This document shows positions 22,796 through 33,171 of a DNA stretch of 64,000 bases, piece by piece. This DNA is from Pleurodeles waltl. Taxonomy: Eukaryota; Chordata; Amphibia; Caudata; Salamandridae. Location: the NCBI RefSeq assembly GCF_031143425.1, contig NC_090441.1, positions 221,894,928 to 221,958,927 on the forward strand. Reading direction: 5' to 3'. Position 1 is the stretch's first letter; every line of letters begins with the position of its first letter. Made by a program: the position numbers and the translations under genes. Below the pieces are notes generated by a model, which saw nothing but the letters and a program-made list of their open reading frames with translations, searched no databases and had not been told where the DNA came from.

Positions 22796-25061
22796 GTAAG
22801 TAAATTACCCCACCCCAGAGCCCAGAAAAGCAGGAGTAAAGTATTGCAAGTTTCTTTAGGACACACTACAAGTCTTGATTAGAGTTATCTCAAGAACCAA
22901 GCAAGACTGCAACCAACAAATGGTGGATATCTGGACCTGAAGACATGCAAAGGAAGGAGACCAAGTCCAGAAGTCGAAAGAAGTTCCAGGAAGGACAGGA
23001 GCCCCTGTCAACCCAGAAGAGGGTGGAAAAGAAGAGTCCCTGGTTGGATAAAGACTGGAAAAATGCACCCAAGGAAAATGTCAGTGGATTATTGCATGAT
23101 GCACTGGATGTCCCATTGAGAGAAGTTGGATGCAGGAAAGTTTTTGCGCTGGATTTCTCCAACAAGCCTTGGTTCCGGCAAAGTCATTTTTTGCGTCAAA
23201 GTGGTACTGTCTGGCCCCATGTTCATGTAGGAAGTTTGCCAATAGTGCACAGAAGCCTCAGGTGGTGAAGAAGACATGGTGCACAGGGGTACTGTCGTTC
23301 TCGGGGAAGGCAAAATCTTACCTCCTCCAAATTAGGACAGCAGGCACTCAGGACAGTCTGTATCGAAGGGGTCCACCCTCTGTGTTCCAAGGAGCACGCT
23401 TGTCGCCAGGAGAGGAGTCCAAGAGAACAGATCGTCGACCTAGAAGGTGCCTGATTGAGCAGGGGAGTGACTCTGTCACTCCACTGGAGATTTCTTTGGT
23501 CCTTCTGGTGCAGAGTGAAGACAGGGAGTCCCCAGAGCGTGCACACCATGGAAACTGTTGCAGTTTCTGGTTGGAGCTGAAGTTGCAGAAGAAAAGTAGC
23601 CCTTCTGGATACTTTGTTGCTGTTACAGCAGTTCCTGGAGCAGCCCGCGGTTGATCCGAGGTCAGAGGATGAAGTAGTAGTTGCAGAGAATTCCTGCTGG
23701 AAACTTGCAAGTAGAATCTGAAGAGACCCCATAGGAGAGACACTAAACAGCCCTGGGAGGGAGATTGGCTACTTTATCAGGTTTGGACCTATCAGGAGGG
23801 GTCTCTGATGTCACTTGCTGGCATTGGCCATTCAGAGGCCTCCAGAGTGTCCCCACACCTTGGAAAACAAGATGGCTGAAGTCTGGGACACACTGGAGGA
23901 GCTCTGGGCACCACCAATGGGGTGGTAATGGACAGAGGAGTGGTCACTCCCCTTTCCTTCGTCCAGTTTTGTGCCAGAGCAGGGGCTGGGGGGTTCCTGA
24001 ACCAGTGTAGACTGGCTTCTGCAAGGAGGGCACCATCTGTGCCCTTCAAAGCATTTCCAGAGGCTGGGCGAGGCTACCCCTCCCCAGCATGTTACACCTA
24101 TTTCCAAAGGGAAATAGGTGTCCTCTCAAAGGAAATGCTTTGTTCTGCCGTCTTGGGACTGAGCTGCTCAGACCCCAGGAGGGCAGAACCCTGTTTGTGA
24201 GGTGGCAGCAGCTGTAGCTGCATTGCAAGCCTCAGAGAGCTGGTTTGGCAGTACTAGGGGTCCATGGTGCAGCCCCCAGGATGCATGGAATTGGCACCCC
24301 AATACCACATTTGGATTGAGGGGACAATTCCATGATCTTAGACACCTTACATGGCCATATTCCGAGTTACCATTGTGAAGCTACATATAGGTATTGACCT
24401 ATATGCAGTGCACGCATGTAATGGCATCCCACACTCACAAAGTCCCGTGAATTGGCCCTGAACTTCGTGGGGGCACCTTTGCTAGTGCACCTAGTGAAGT
24501 TTAGACATATAGGTGACTTATAAGTTACTTAAGTGCAGTGAAAATGGCTGTGAAATAGTCTGTGCACTATTTCACGCAGGCTGCAATGGCAAGCATGTGA
24601 AAGGGTTTGTCTGAGCTCCTTATGGGAGGCAAAATAAATAAGCCCATAAGGATCTCCTGGAACCCCAATGCCCTGGGTACCTAGGTACCATATACCTGGG
24701 ATTTATAAGTGGGGTCCAAAGTGCCAATTGAAATTGGTAAATGAAGTCACTAGCCTATAAATTCTATACATTTTGAAGCAGAGAGTGGAAGCACTGAGGT
24801 TCTGGTTAGCAGAGCCTCAGTGACACAGTTAAGCACTACTGACAACACATACATTAGGCCACTAAATATGAGCACTTAGGTCCTGGATAGCAGGATCCCA
24901 GTGAGACAGGCAAAACACCCTGACATATAGGTTTTTCTCTATGAGCACTGGGATCCTGGTTAGCAGGATCCCAGTGACACAGTAAAAACACACTGGCACA
25001 CACTCACAAACAGTAAAAAAAAGTGGGGGTAACCATGTTAGAAAGAGGCTACTTTCTCACA
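22796..25061 (-). mobile_element. LTR copy C, 3'-truncated
   Basis: From GTAAGTAAATTACCCCACCC to GAAAGAGGCTACTTTCTCACA it follows copy G (42019-44995) closely in order and spacing. The sense 5' terminus is at 25061, and the last 500 or so sense bases are missing at the left. The terminus reads TGTGAGAAAG in sense rather than TGTAGGAAAG, a variant shared with copy E. Confidence 0.75.
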
Positions 25062-25267
25062 CCTGGGAACTGGGGTACCCATTTACTAGGGACGGACTTA
25101 TAGGGGTATTTAAAAGTGTATCCAGTTGTGCCAAGCACCACAACAGATTTAGAGAAAGAGCTCTGGCCCAGGGAACCTGGTTAGCGGGGGCACTACCAAG
25201 TTCTAGAAGACATCAACATCAGGGAAAATGTAGGGGCTAACCATGCAAAGAGAGGCCTCCCCGCACA
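25062..25267 (-). mobile_element. diverged related LTR scrap
   Basis: GGGGTACCCATTTACTAGGG, GGTTAGCGGG and GGGGCTAACCATGCAAAGAG follow the same order as the sense 5' end of the long LTR family but at low identity. It is probably an older relative adjoining copy C. Confidence 0.4.
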
Positions 25268-25999
25268 GAATAGGCTTTGAAAGGAGACACATAACTATTT
25301 TTAACGAGCCTCTGTGTACTTTGCAGGATTAGCGCTAACATTTTTGGCGCTAGTCGTGCAAAGTACAATAGCGTCAACAATTATGACGCCATTGTCCCTA
25401 ACCTGCTCCATGGTCCACTGTATGTTAAATACGGCACACACATGGTGGCATTAGGAGGGCACAATGGGCAACAATAAAAGTGGTGCTTTATGACGTGAGC
25501 TGCCACTTTTCTTAAATCTGGGCAATATATTCCTCACATATCTGTGAAGCAAAGTTCTGGAATTTGAGGGGAGCCACAAACTTCCTTCTGCCCAGCATTT
25601 CTCCAAGTCTACTAATAATAATGGTACCTTACTTGTGTGGTTAGGCCTAATGCCCATGACAGGAAATGCCCTAAAATGCATTGTGGACACAAATCACATT
25701 TTTCCCTGAAAACGGACTCATTTTTTCAATGTGCCTAGCTGTGGATTTTGGGCCCCAGCTCAGCTGGAACCTAGGAAAATGTAGAAAGCCTGTTCATTTT
25801 CTAAAAGACACCTAGGGGAGTCCAGGATGGGGTGATTTGTGTGATTCTCACCACATTTGTCTACCCAGAATCCCTGGCAAACCTCAAAATGTGTAGAAAA
25901 CAGACTTACTCACATTATCATCAAAAATACATTGTCCATAAACAAGTGAAAGAAATTTGAAGGCATAAAGTTTTTAGCATTCAGTTTAAACTCTACAGC
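25268..25999. other. unidentified dispersed repeat remnants
   Basis: 25300-25460 contains GCGCTAACATTTTTGGCGCTAG and similar words typical of the hairpin MITEs in this window. 25560-25900 resembles a dispersed sequence I associate with salamander genomes (GGACACAAATCACATTTTTC, CTAGGGGAGTCCAGGATGGG), but I cannot name its class. No coding region is supported. Confidence 0.35.
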
Positions 26000-26212
26000 A
26001 TCAGTAAAGGCAGGCAATGCTGGCTGCATCATGCTTAGGGAAGCCTAGATCAGTGGCCTCCTCTGAAACAGTCACTTCATCCACACTGAGCATTGCTTCA
26101 TTCTCACATGATTCCTCTCGGACAGAAAATTCACTGCCAGAATCCTGCAGTTCCACATCTACCCTCAGATGCAAAGCATGTCTCATTTTCATGGTCTGAG
26201 GAAGATTAAAAA
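26000..26212 (-). other. possible exon-like open segment
   Basis: On the minus strand an ATG at about 26192 opens 63 codons rich in Glu, Ser and Asp. It is preceded immediately by a good splice-acceptor-like sequence (a T-rich run then CTTCCTCAG at about 26196-26215). The peptide resembles the acidic N-termini of some domesticated or active transposases, but no domain is identifiable. It could equally be chance. Confidence 0.25.
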
Positions 26213-26789
26213 AAATACCAACAACCTTCTGAGCAGTAATCCTGTAACTAGCTATAACCCTTACTTATAAAAGTAACTTGACAAATAAGTCAACAACAAC
26301 CAACACTGTGTAAAATAAGTAATAAACAAAGTGTGATTATATCAAAAAAATGTACATACATTAATACGATACCACTCACTTGCCAGAGACAGCTACCACC
26401 ACCTGCTCTGCGCAGACAAAGTAAGGATCAAAGGACCAATGATACCCCAATAAAAAAGAAAACAAAAATAAAATTACACTTAAGACAACACAATAACCAT
26501 CATGCACAATTCCAAGAGAACTATACACACAATAAAACATAAGCTAACTATGCAGCTATTGTTACACCATTTGCAATAAACTAATTAATATATGGCAATA
26601 AAAAAGCTTTTCATACCAAAATCATGCAATTATGCAAACTGAAGACCTACCACTGCTGAAACCGCAAGCAGGAGTCACAGCAAAGGATTAAAAAGGTTTA
26701 CACTGCAATACAAAGGAAAAAAAAACAGTATGACCACAAATGCAAATGATGCACACACACCCCACTACCACACATTCAGAAACTTTCCC
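26213..26789. other. anonymous AT-rich DNA
   Basis: No gene, repeat or structural feature could be supported. Confidence 0.4.
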
Positions 26790-27236
26790 TGGTGTCTAGT
26801 GGTTTTCTGCACCCGCAGGGGGACAGAAACAGCCAAAATATTTGCACCCCTTCAGGAAAGGGACCTCATCCCAAAGGGCAACTCCCCAAAATTGCCAAAA
26901 TAAATAGTCTTGGTTGCCTAGTGGTTTCTGTCCCCCTAGGCAGAGAGGCCTAAGATAAAGGCTGATCTGCCCCCAAAGGGGGAGGGCAGAAACTGCCAAA
27001 AAACATGCTCTTGCAAGGGGAGCAACTCTTCCCAAGGTGCCGCTCCCCATATACTGCCACAATAAGCATCCCTGGAGGCCTAGTGGTTTCTGCCCCCCTT
27101 GGGAACAGATGGGCCTAAAAAAATTCTGATTTTTCTCCAAGGGGGGCAGAAACTGCTAGAATACATGTTTTCCAAAGGGGAGCCACCTTTCCCCAAGTCC
27201 ATAATTATGGTAAAATAAAACAAAAAACAAATCCCT
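26790..27236. repeat. tandem repeat, about 162-bp unit
   Basis: Unit starts that read GG(T/A)(T/G)GCCTAGTGGTTTCTG or similar fall at about 26791, 26912, 27074 and 27237. The first spacing is short (121 bp), which suggests an internal deletion; the next two are 162-163 bp. Each unit contains a GGGG(C/G)AGAAAC segment pairing loosely with TTTCTGCCCCC, so each can fold. Confidence 0.65.
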
Positions 27237-28379
27237 GGTGTCTACTTGGCATTCCTACTGCACAATCGCAGTCCCAAACAGGATTGTGCAGCAGGAATGC
27301 ACACCAAAGAGATATTTGGGAAAGAAAAAAAAAACTTTCCTTTCTCCTGACGACTCTTTGTTGTCCCCGATCCCCCTCTCTGACCGCAGACTCACCTTGA
27401 ATCCCCTGGATGCGCTAGAAGCAAATGGCTTTCAGCTCTTCCTGGCATCTTTTTGTGACATTGGAGCATAGTGCACTCTGACTTCATCTGATTCCGTGGA
27501 GGGTATGTCAGGGGTGAAAGCAGAAGCACTTCCGCTGCCATCCTTGGTAGGGGGTGCACAAGGGCGTACCACGGGGGAATCGCCAGCACTTCCCCGTGGG
27601 TGGGGGCCTGGACCACCGGAATTCATCTGACGCATACACCCACTGTGTCATCGGACAGCTCCAACCCGTCCAACACACGGAACAGGTGAAAACACCCCAG
27701 TGCAAAGTTTTTGTGTTTGTCATTTAATATGTAGAGGTGGGTGAAACTTAGAATCTGACTCTATGGAATTGTGAAGAGTTACATAAAATATCCGCAAGAT
27801 TGTGGGGAGTTCTGTCACTAGGTGGAAAATGCACAACACACTGAGATTTAGCGTGGGAGAGCAAATGCCTACTTAAAAAAGTAATTTAAGTTGATCTTGC
27901 TGATTATCAAGTAGAAAATCTACTAAAAAGGCAGCCCTTTGCCAACGACCGCTCACTCATGTTAGAAAATTGCACCAGAAGGCTTCCTAGAGACTGGAAA
28001 TCGCACTGTGGGATGTCAAATCTCACTCATGCTCACCAGTTCCCTTGCTAAAGCCGCACCTTGTTCCTGATGTCATCAGGCCGCTTGAACAGAAAAAAAA
28101 CATACTCCACGTTACAAGAGTAACCCGTAGTCATCAAGAGCCAGATGTGTGAAGCATTTTTCCAGTTGCAAATGGCCCATAAGGCCTTTTGCAACCAGAA
28201 AAATGCTTTTTTCTATGTCATAAATCAAAATGCAGCACAATAACTTGTTTACCAAATCACATTTTGCTTTTGCCATTCGGCATTAGGAATGTGCATGTTT
28301 AGGGCATCCCTTCCTACTATCGAATCGCACTGGCATTTAGGAATGTTTTGCAACTCTGAATGCGGTTGCAAAACATTTG
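27237..28379. other. anonymous DNA with a hairpin and MITE scraps
   Basis: A clear hairpin at 27247-27300 pairs GCATTCCTACTGCACAATC with GATTGTGCAGCAGGAATGC. 27730-27850 is a repeat scrap with TGTGGGGAGTTCTG similar to 7130-7165. 28140-28380 contains GCCAGATGTGTGAAGC and a hairpin around GCATTTTTC/GAAAAATGC, so it is probably a piece of the 47834-type hairpin MITE. Confidence 0.4.
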
Positions 28380-29132
28380 CAGTTACGGGGCGGAGCTTGC
28401 CCAGCAACAAGATTGTCACAAGTTAACACAGCTCCCATGGCTGCATCACGATCCTGTAAAATCCTACAGCCCCATAATGTATATATACCCCCCAGAAACA
28501 CAGAATATGCCCCTGCCACGGCTGTTACATGACTGGGTGCGCTTGCCACGTGTGCTGGTGAAGGGATTGGAACTGACGGAGTGGAGCCAGGATTGGAGCC
28601 GTCACTGTGTCTGTGGTGCAAGGGAATGGTGTGAGATGGAAACCCCTCCTCCCCCAGTGAGAGAGGTGTACGGACTGTGGCATTGGGGGAGGGGATTGCT
28701 TGGATTGGCTGTATATTGGAATTGCAGCAAGGATGACGGAGAGCAGATGAGTGGCGTGGGAAAAGTCAGCCTCCCAGTGACTGTTAGGTACCTTGACCTG
28801 CATATGTGTGTAGGGCGGTTGTGTGGCCTGGTGGGTCCTGCTCTCTCCTGTCTTTGAGGCACTAACACAGCATGGGCCCAGCTGATCTGGTGGTCCGCTG
28901 GGGGCAAGGTGTCTGAGGCTGGCCCCAGGCTGGGGCTGAGACGGTGGCTTTGGGGCGAGTGGCCCCCTCTGTGGCCCCCTCTGGATGGGAGAGCTGAGGG
29001 TAAGAGGCACCAGGGCCTGGTGTGCGTGACTGCCCATGCGGGGCCGGATAGGTCCTCAACTCAGGAACACTTGCCCACCAGATCTGCCCTGAGGTGGCCC
29101 TGACTACTTGCCTGGATTGGGGGTTGGCCTGC
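28380..29132. other. anonymous moderately GC-rich DNA
   Basis: Several 60-170-codon frames exist on both strands, but they overlap each other, lack domains and are best explained by composition. No gene is called. Confidence 0.35.
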
Positions 29133-32100
29133 TGTAGGAGGCTGACCTGGTTTATAGTGGGTACCTTGTGGTACTTACACCTTGTGCCAGGTCCAGTTAT
29201 CCCTTATTAGTAGAATAGAGGTGTTCTAGCAGCTTAGGCTGATAGAGGTAGCTATAGCAGAGCAGTTTAGGCTGAACTAGGAGACATGCAGAGCTCCTAC
29301 TATACCACTTATATCATATAGCACTATATCATAAGAAAACAAAACACTCGGAGTTACTAAAAATAAAGGTACTTTATTTTAGTGACAATATGCCAAAAGT
29401 ATCTCAGAGGATATACTCCCTTAGGAGATAAGTAATACACACCAAATATATAGACACAAACCAAAATCAGGTAAGTAACAGTTAGAAAAGTAGTGCAAAC
29501 AATGTAGAACACAAAAGAATGCAATAGGGAGAAATAAGCCTACGGGCAACACTAACCATATACTCCAAAAGTGGAATGCAAACCACAAATGGACCCCAGG
29601 CCTATTGTAGTGTGTAGAGGTTCGCAGGGAGTGTAAGAAAACACTAAGGGTGTGCAAGATACCCCACCCCAAGATCCTGAAAAGTAGGAGTAAAGTTACC
29701 CTACTATCCCAGAAAGACAGTAAAGTCGAGGTATGGGATTCTGCAAAACACTGAAGACGGGTTCCTGGACATGAGGACCTGTAAAGGAAGGGGACCAAGT
29801 CCAAGAGTCACGCAAGTGTCCAGGGGGGAAGGAGCCCACTAAACCCCGGATGAAGGTGCAAAAGGGCTGCCTCCGGGTGGAAGAAGCCGAAGATTCTGCA
29901 ACAACAGAAGGTGCCAAGAACTTCACCTTTAGTCAGAAGATGTCCCACGGTGTGCAGAGTTGTTTCCACGCAGAAAGACTGCAAACAAGCCTTGCTAGCT
30001 GCAAGAGTCGCGGTGGAGGATTTTGGGTGCTGCTAGGGCCCAGGAAGGACCAGGAGGTCGCTCCTTGGAGGAGGAGACAGAGGGGATGCTCAGCAACACA
30101 GAGAGCCCACGCAGAAGCAGACAGCACCTCAACAGGCACTTAGAAGATCTGAGGACAACGGTCGAATCAGAGTCTCTAAAGAGGGTCCCACGACGTCGGA
30201 GTCCAACTCAGCGAGTTGGGCAATGCAGGACGGAGTGCTGGGGACCTGGGCTGGGCTGGGCACGAAGTAAGTCTTGCAAAAGTGCACAGGAGCCCGAGCA
30301 GCTGCAGTTCACGCAGTACACAGGATTACTGTCTGGCGTGGGGAGGCAAGGAATTACCTCCACCAAATTTGGACAGAAGGGCCACTGGACTGTCGAAGAC
30401 ACTTGGACCCAGCTCCTGTGTTCCAGGGACCACGCTCGTCAGGATGAGAGGGGACACAGAGGACCGGTGATGCAGAGGTTTGGTGCCTGCGTTGGCAGGG
30501 GGAAGATTCCGTCGACCCACAGGAGATTTCTTCTTGGATTCCAGTGCAGGGTGAAGGCAGACAGCCCTCAGAGCATGCACCACCTGGAAACTGTCGAGAA
30601 AGCCGGCAGGATGAGGCGCTACAATGTTGCTGGTAGTCTTCTTGCTACTTTGTTGCGGTTATGCAGGCGTCCTGGAGCAGTCAGCGGTCAATCCTTGGCA
30701 GAAGTCTAAGAGGGAAGTGCAGAGGAATTCTGGTGAGCTCTTGCATTCGTCATCTGGTGAGATACCCACAGGAGAGACCCTAAATAGCCCACAGAGGAGG
30801 ATTGGCTACAGAGAAAGGTAAGCACCTATCAGGAGGGGTCTCTGGCGTCACCTGCTGGCACTGGCCACTCAGAGCTGTCCATTTTGCCCTCACACCTCTG
30901 CATCCAAGATGGCAGAGGTCTGGGACACACTGGAAGAGCTCTGGACTCCTCCCTTGGGAGGTGCTGGTCAGGGGAGTGGTCACTCCCCTTTCCTTTGTCC
31001 AGTTTCGTGCCAGAGCAGGGCTGGTGGGATCCCTGAACTGGTGTAGACTGGCTTATGCAAGGAGGGCACCATCTGTGCCCTTCAAAGCATTTCCAGAGTC
31101 CAGGAGAGGCTACTCCTCCCAGGCCCTTCACACCTATTTCCAAAGGGAGAGGGTGTAACACCCTCTTTCAGAGGAAATCCTTTGTTCTGCCTTCCTGGGA
31201 CCAGGTTGCCCAGGACCCAGGGGGGCAGAAACCTGTCTGAGGGGTTGGCAGCAGCGGTAGCTGCAGAGGAGACCCCGGAAAGTTAGTTTGGCAGTACCCG
31301 GGCTCTATGCTGGAGACCCGGGGATGCATGGAATTGTCCCCCCAATACCAGAATGGTATTTGGGTGACAATTCCATGATCCTAGACATGTTACATGGCCA
31401 TGTTCAGAGTTACCATTGTGACGCTACATATAGGTAATGACCTATACGTAGTGCACGCATGTAATGGTGTCCCTGCACTCACAAAGTCCGGCTAATTTGC
31501 CCTGAACCATGTGGGGGCACCTTGGCTAGTGACAGGGTGCCCACACACTAAGGGGGTCATTCTGACCCCGGCGGGCGGCGGGAGGCGCCCGCCTGGAGGG
31601 TACCGCCAGAATACCGCTGCACGGTCAAAAGACCGCCGCGGGTATTCTGGGTTTCCCACTGGGCTGGCGGGCGACCGCCAAAAGGCCGCCCGCCAGCCCA
31701 GTGGGAAACACCCCTCCATGAGGATGCCGGCTCCGAATGGAGCTGGCGGAGTGGAGGATGTGCGACGGGTGCAGTAGCACCCGTGGCGAATTTCAGTGTC
31801 TGCTAAGCAGATACTGAAATTCAGGGTGGGGCCCTCTTACGGGGGCCCCACGACACCCCATACCGCCATCCTGTTCCTGGCGGCTTCAGCCGCCACGAAC
31901 AGGTTGGCGGTATGGGGGTCAGAATCCCCATGGCGGCGCAGCAAGCTGCGCCGCCATGGAGGATTCTACAGGGCAGCGGAAAACTGGCGGGAGACCGCCG
32001 GTTTTCCCTTTCTGGCCGCGGCTGAACCGCCGCCGTCAGAATACCCTGGGGAGCACCGCCAGCCTGTTGGCGGTGCTCCCGCCGACCCCGGCCCTGGCGG

Positions 32101-32460
32101 TCAAGGACCGTCAGGGTCAGAATCAGCCCCTAAGTAACTTTGCACCTAACCTTCACTAAGTGAGGGTTAGACATATAGGTTAAATATAAGTTACTTATGT
32201 GCAGTCTAAAATGGCTGTGAAATAACGTGGATGTTATTTTACTCAGGGTGCAATGGCAGTCCTGTGTAAGAATTGTCTGAGCTCCCTATGGGTGGCAAAA
32301 GAAATGCTGCAGCCCATAGGGATCTCCTTGAATCCCAATACCTAGGTACCATATACTAGGGAATTATAAGGGTGTTCCAGTGTGCCAATTAGAAATGGTA
32401 TAATTGGTCACTAGCCTGCAGTGACAATTGTAAAAGCAGAAAGAGCATAAACACTGAGGT
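29133..32460 (-). mobile_element. LTR copy D, split by a MITE
   Basis: The left end TGTAGGAGGCTGACCTGG is the sense 3' terminus. The sequence follows the LTR family through the polyadenylation block near 29360 to 31551, then resumes at 32131 after a 579-bp MITE. It stops at about 32460 within CACTGAGGTTC, so the first 400 or so sense bases are absent. Antisense to the element it contains long open frames at 30023-30709 and 30802-31158 that recur in other copies. Confidence 0.8.
31552..32130. mobile_element. GC-rich hairpin-chain MITE with TAA TSD
   Basis: The ends GGGGGTCATTCTGACCC and GGGTCAGAATCAGCCCC are terminal inverted repeats, and TAA flanks both sides (31549-31551, 32131-32133). The LTR sequence reads through if the insert is ignored (compare 52345-52352). 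The 3-bp TAA duplication and GG-starting ends fit PIF/Harbinger. Almost the whole interior folds into successive hairpins, including 31651-31709 (23-bp perfect stem), 31788-31822, 31928-31959 (15-bp stem, 2-base loop) and 32050-32079. It encodes no protein; open frames across it reflect high GC. Confidence 0.85.
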
Positions 32461-33171
32461 TCCGGGGCCAGACTGAGCTTGTAGGTGACCCGAGACTAGC
32501 GGCGAAACACCTAGCCATAGAGGTTTAAGAAGCCTGATGTTGCCCCGATGAGGCCCTATTATTAGACTTTGGAGGGCCTTTGTTTTCCCAAATAGGGAAC
32601 ACAAGTTATTCTTATCCTAGAGCTTTTTTCAATAAGGATTAGGTACGTATTAGGTCCTGAAGAATCGCACAAGATAATTTTTTGACTATGAGTTGCGAGA
32701 AACATGTTGACCCCCTGTTTTTGATTGAGTGACACAAGAACTCTGTGTTACCCCACTTCGTACCATTTTCAACAAGATTTACGAACTGTATGTGTCTTTG
32801 TTGAGGGATTGTAAACATTATTTTGCCATATCCCTATAAAGTGTTTTTAATCATGTCAGAGGCATTAACATCTGAATAAATTATCAGTTTTTTCCTTTAG
32901 ACATTTTTATACATTTCTTTATACCAATCCTTTTTTCATATTTTGACCGGCTAATACCTTCTTTCAAAAGATCTCCGGCAAAGAGCCCCCTTGAGGGGAC
33001 CGTCAGGCATTGCAGTGCCGGCCTGACGAGGAGCATGGCCCAATGATGAAGCATGTCACCGGCTGGTGAGTGAGGGCTCTTGCTCTAAGCAAATCGCTTT
33101 TTCCGGAATACTGTTTCTCTCAAGAGAACCCTTTCTATGTTTTGGAACCGTGTGTATATTATTGTTGATTT
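32461..33171 (+). mobile_element. Penelope-like hammerhead-bearing block
   Basis: This 710-bp segment separates two LTR pieces and matches neither. It includes a well-formed hammerhead-like motif at 32653-32712 and other fragments of similar look (CGAAACACCTAG at about 32501, GGCCTGACGAGG at about 33023). I found no target duplication and no RT frame. Assignment to a Penelope-type element rests only on the ribozyme-like motif and on its likeness in layout to the arms at 9912-10131 and 11092-11312. Confidence 0.4.
32653..32712 (+). ncRNA. hammerhead ribozyme-like motif (third)
   Basis: The order is stem I GGTC, core CTGAAGA (fits CUGANGA), an extra A, stem II TCGCA...TGCGA with a long loop, core GAAA (32699-32702), palindromic stem III ACATGT, cleavable T at 32708, and stem I closing GACC. 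Stem I is perfectly paired with bases quite different from those of the other two motifs, yet pairing is kept. This supports a real structure over chance. The extra A after the first core box is present in all three. Confidence 0.55.

Noticed and set aside
28360..29103. Frames of up to 170 codons on both strands
   Set aside because: They overlap one another, lack motifs and have no splice or promoter support; moderate GC content explains them.
31511..32159. Plus-strand frames of 67-113 codons across a GC-rich block
   Set aside because: They lie over a hairpin-chain MITE, and the sequence is explained by inverted repeats rather than coding.
32475..32520. Possible hammerhead around CGAAACACCTAG
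   Set aside because: No CUGANGA box lies at the right place upstream; only the GAAAC part fits.
33000..33060. Possible fourth hammerhead (CTGACGA with GCCGG/CCGGC stem)
   Set aside because: The second core box reads GAAG instead of GAAA, stem II is poor and stem I starts with a C-A mismatch.
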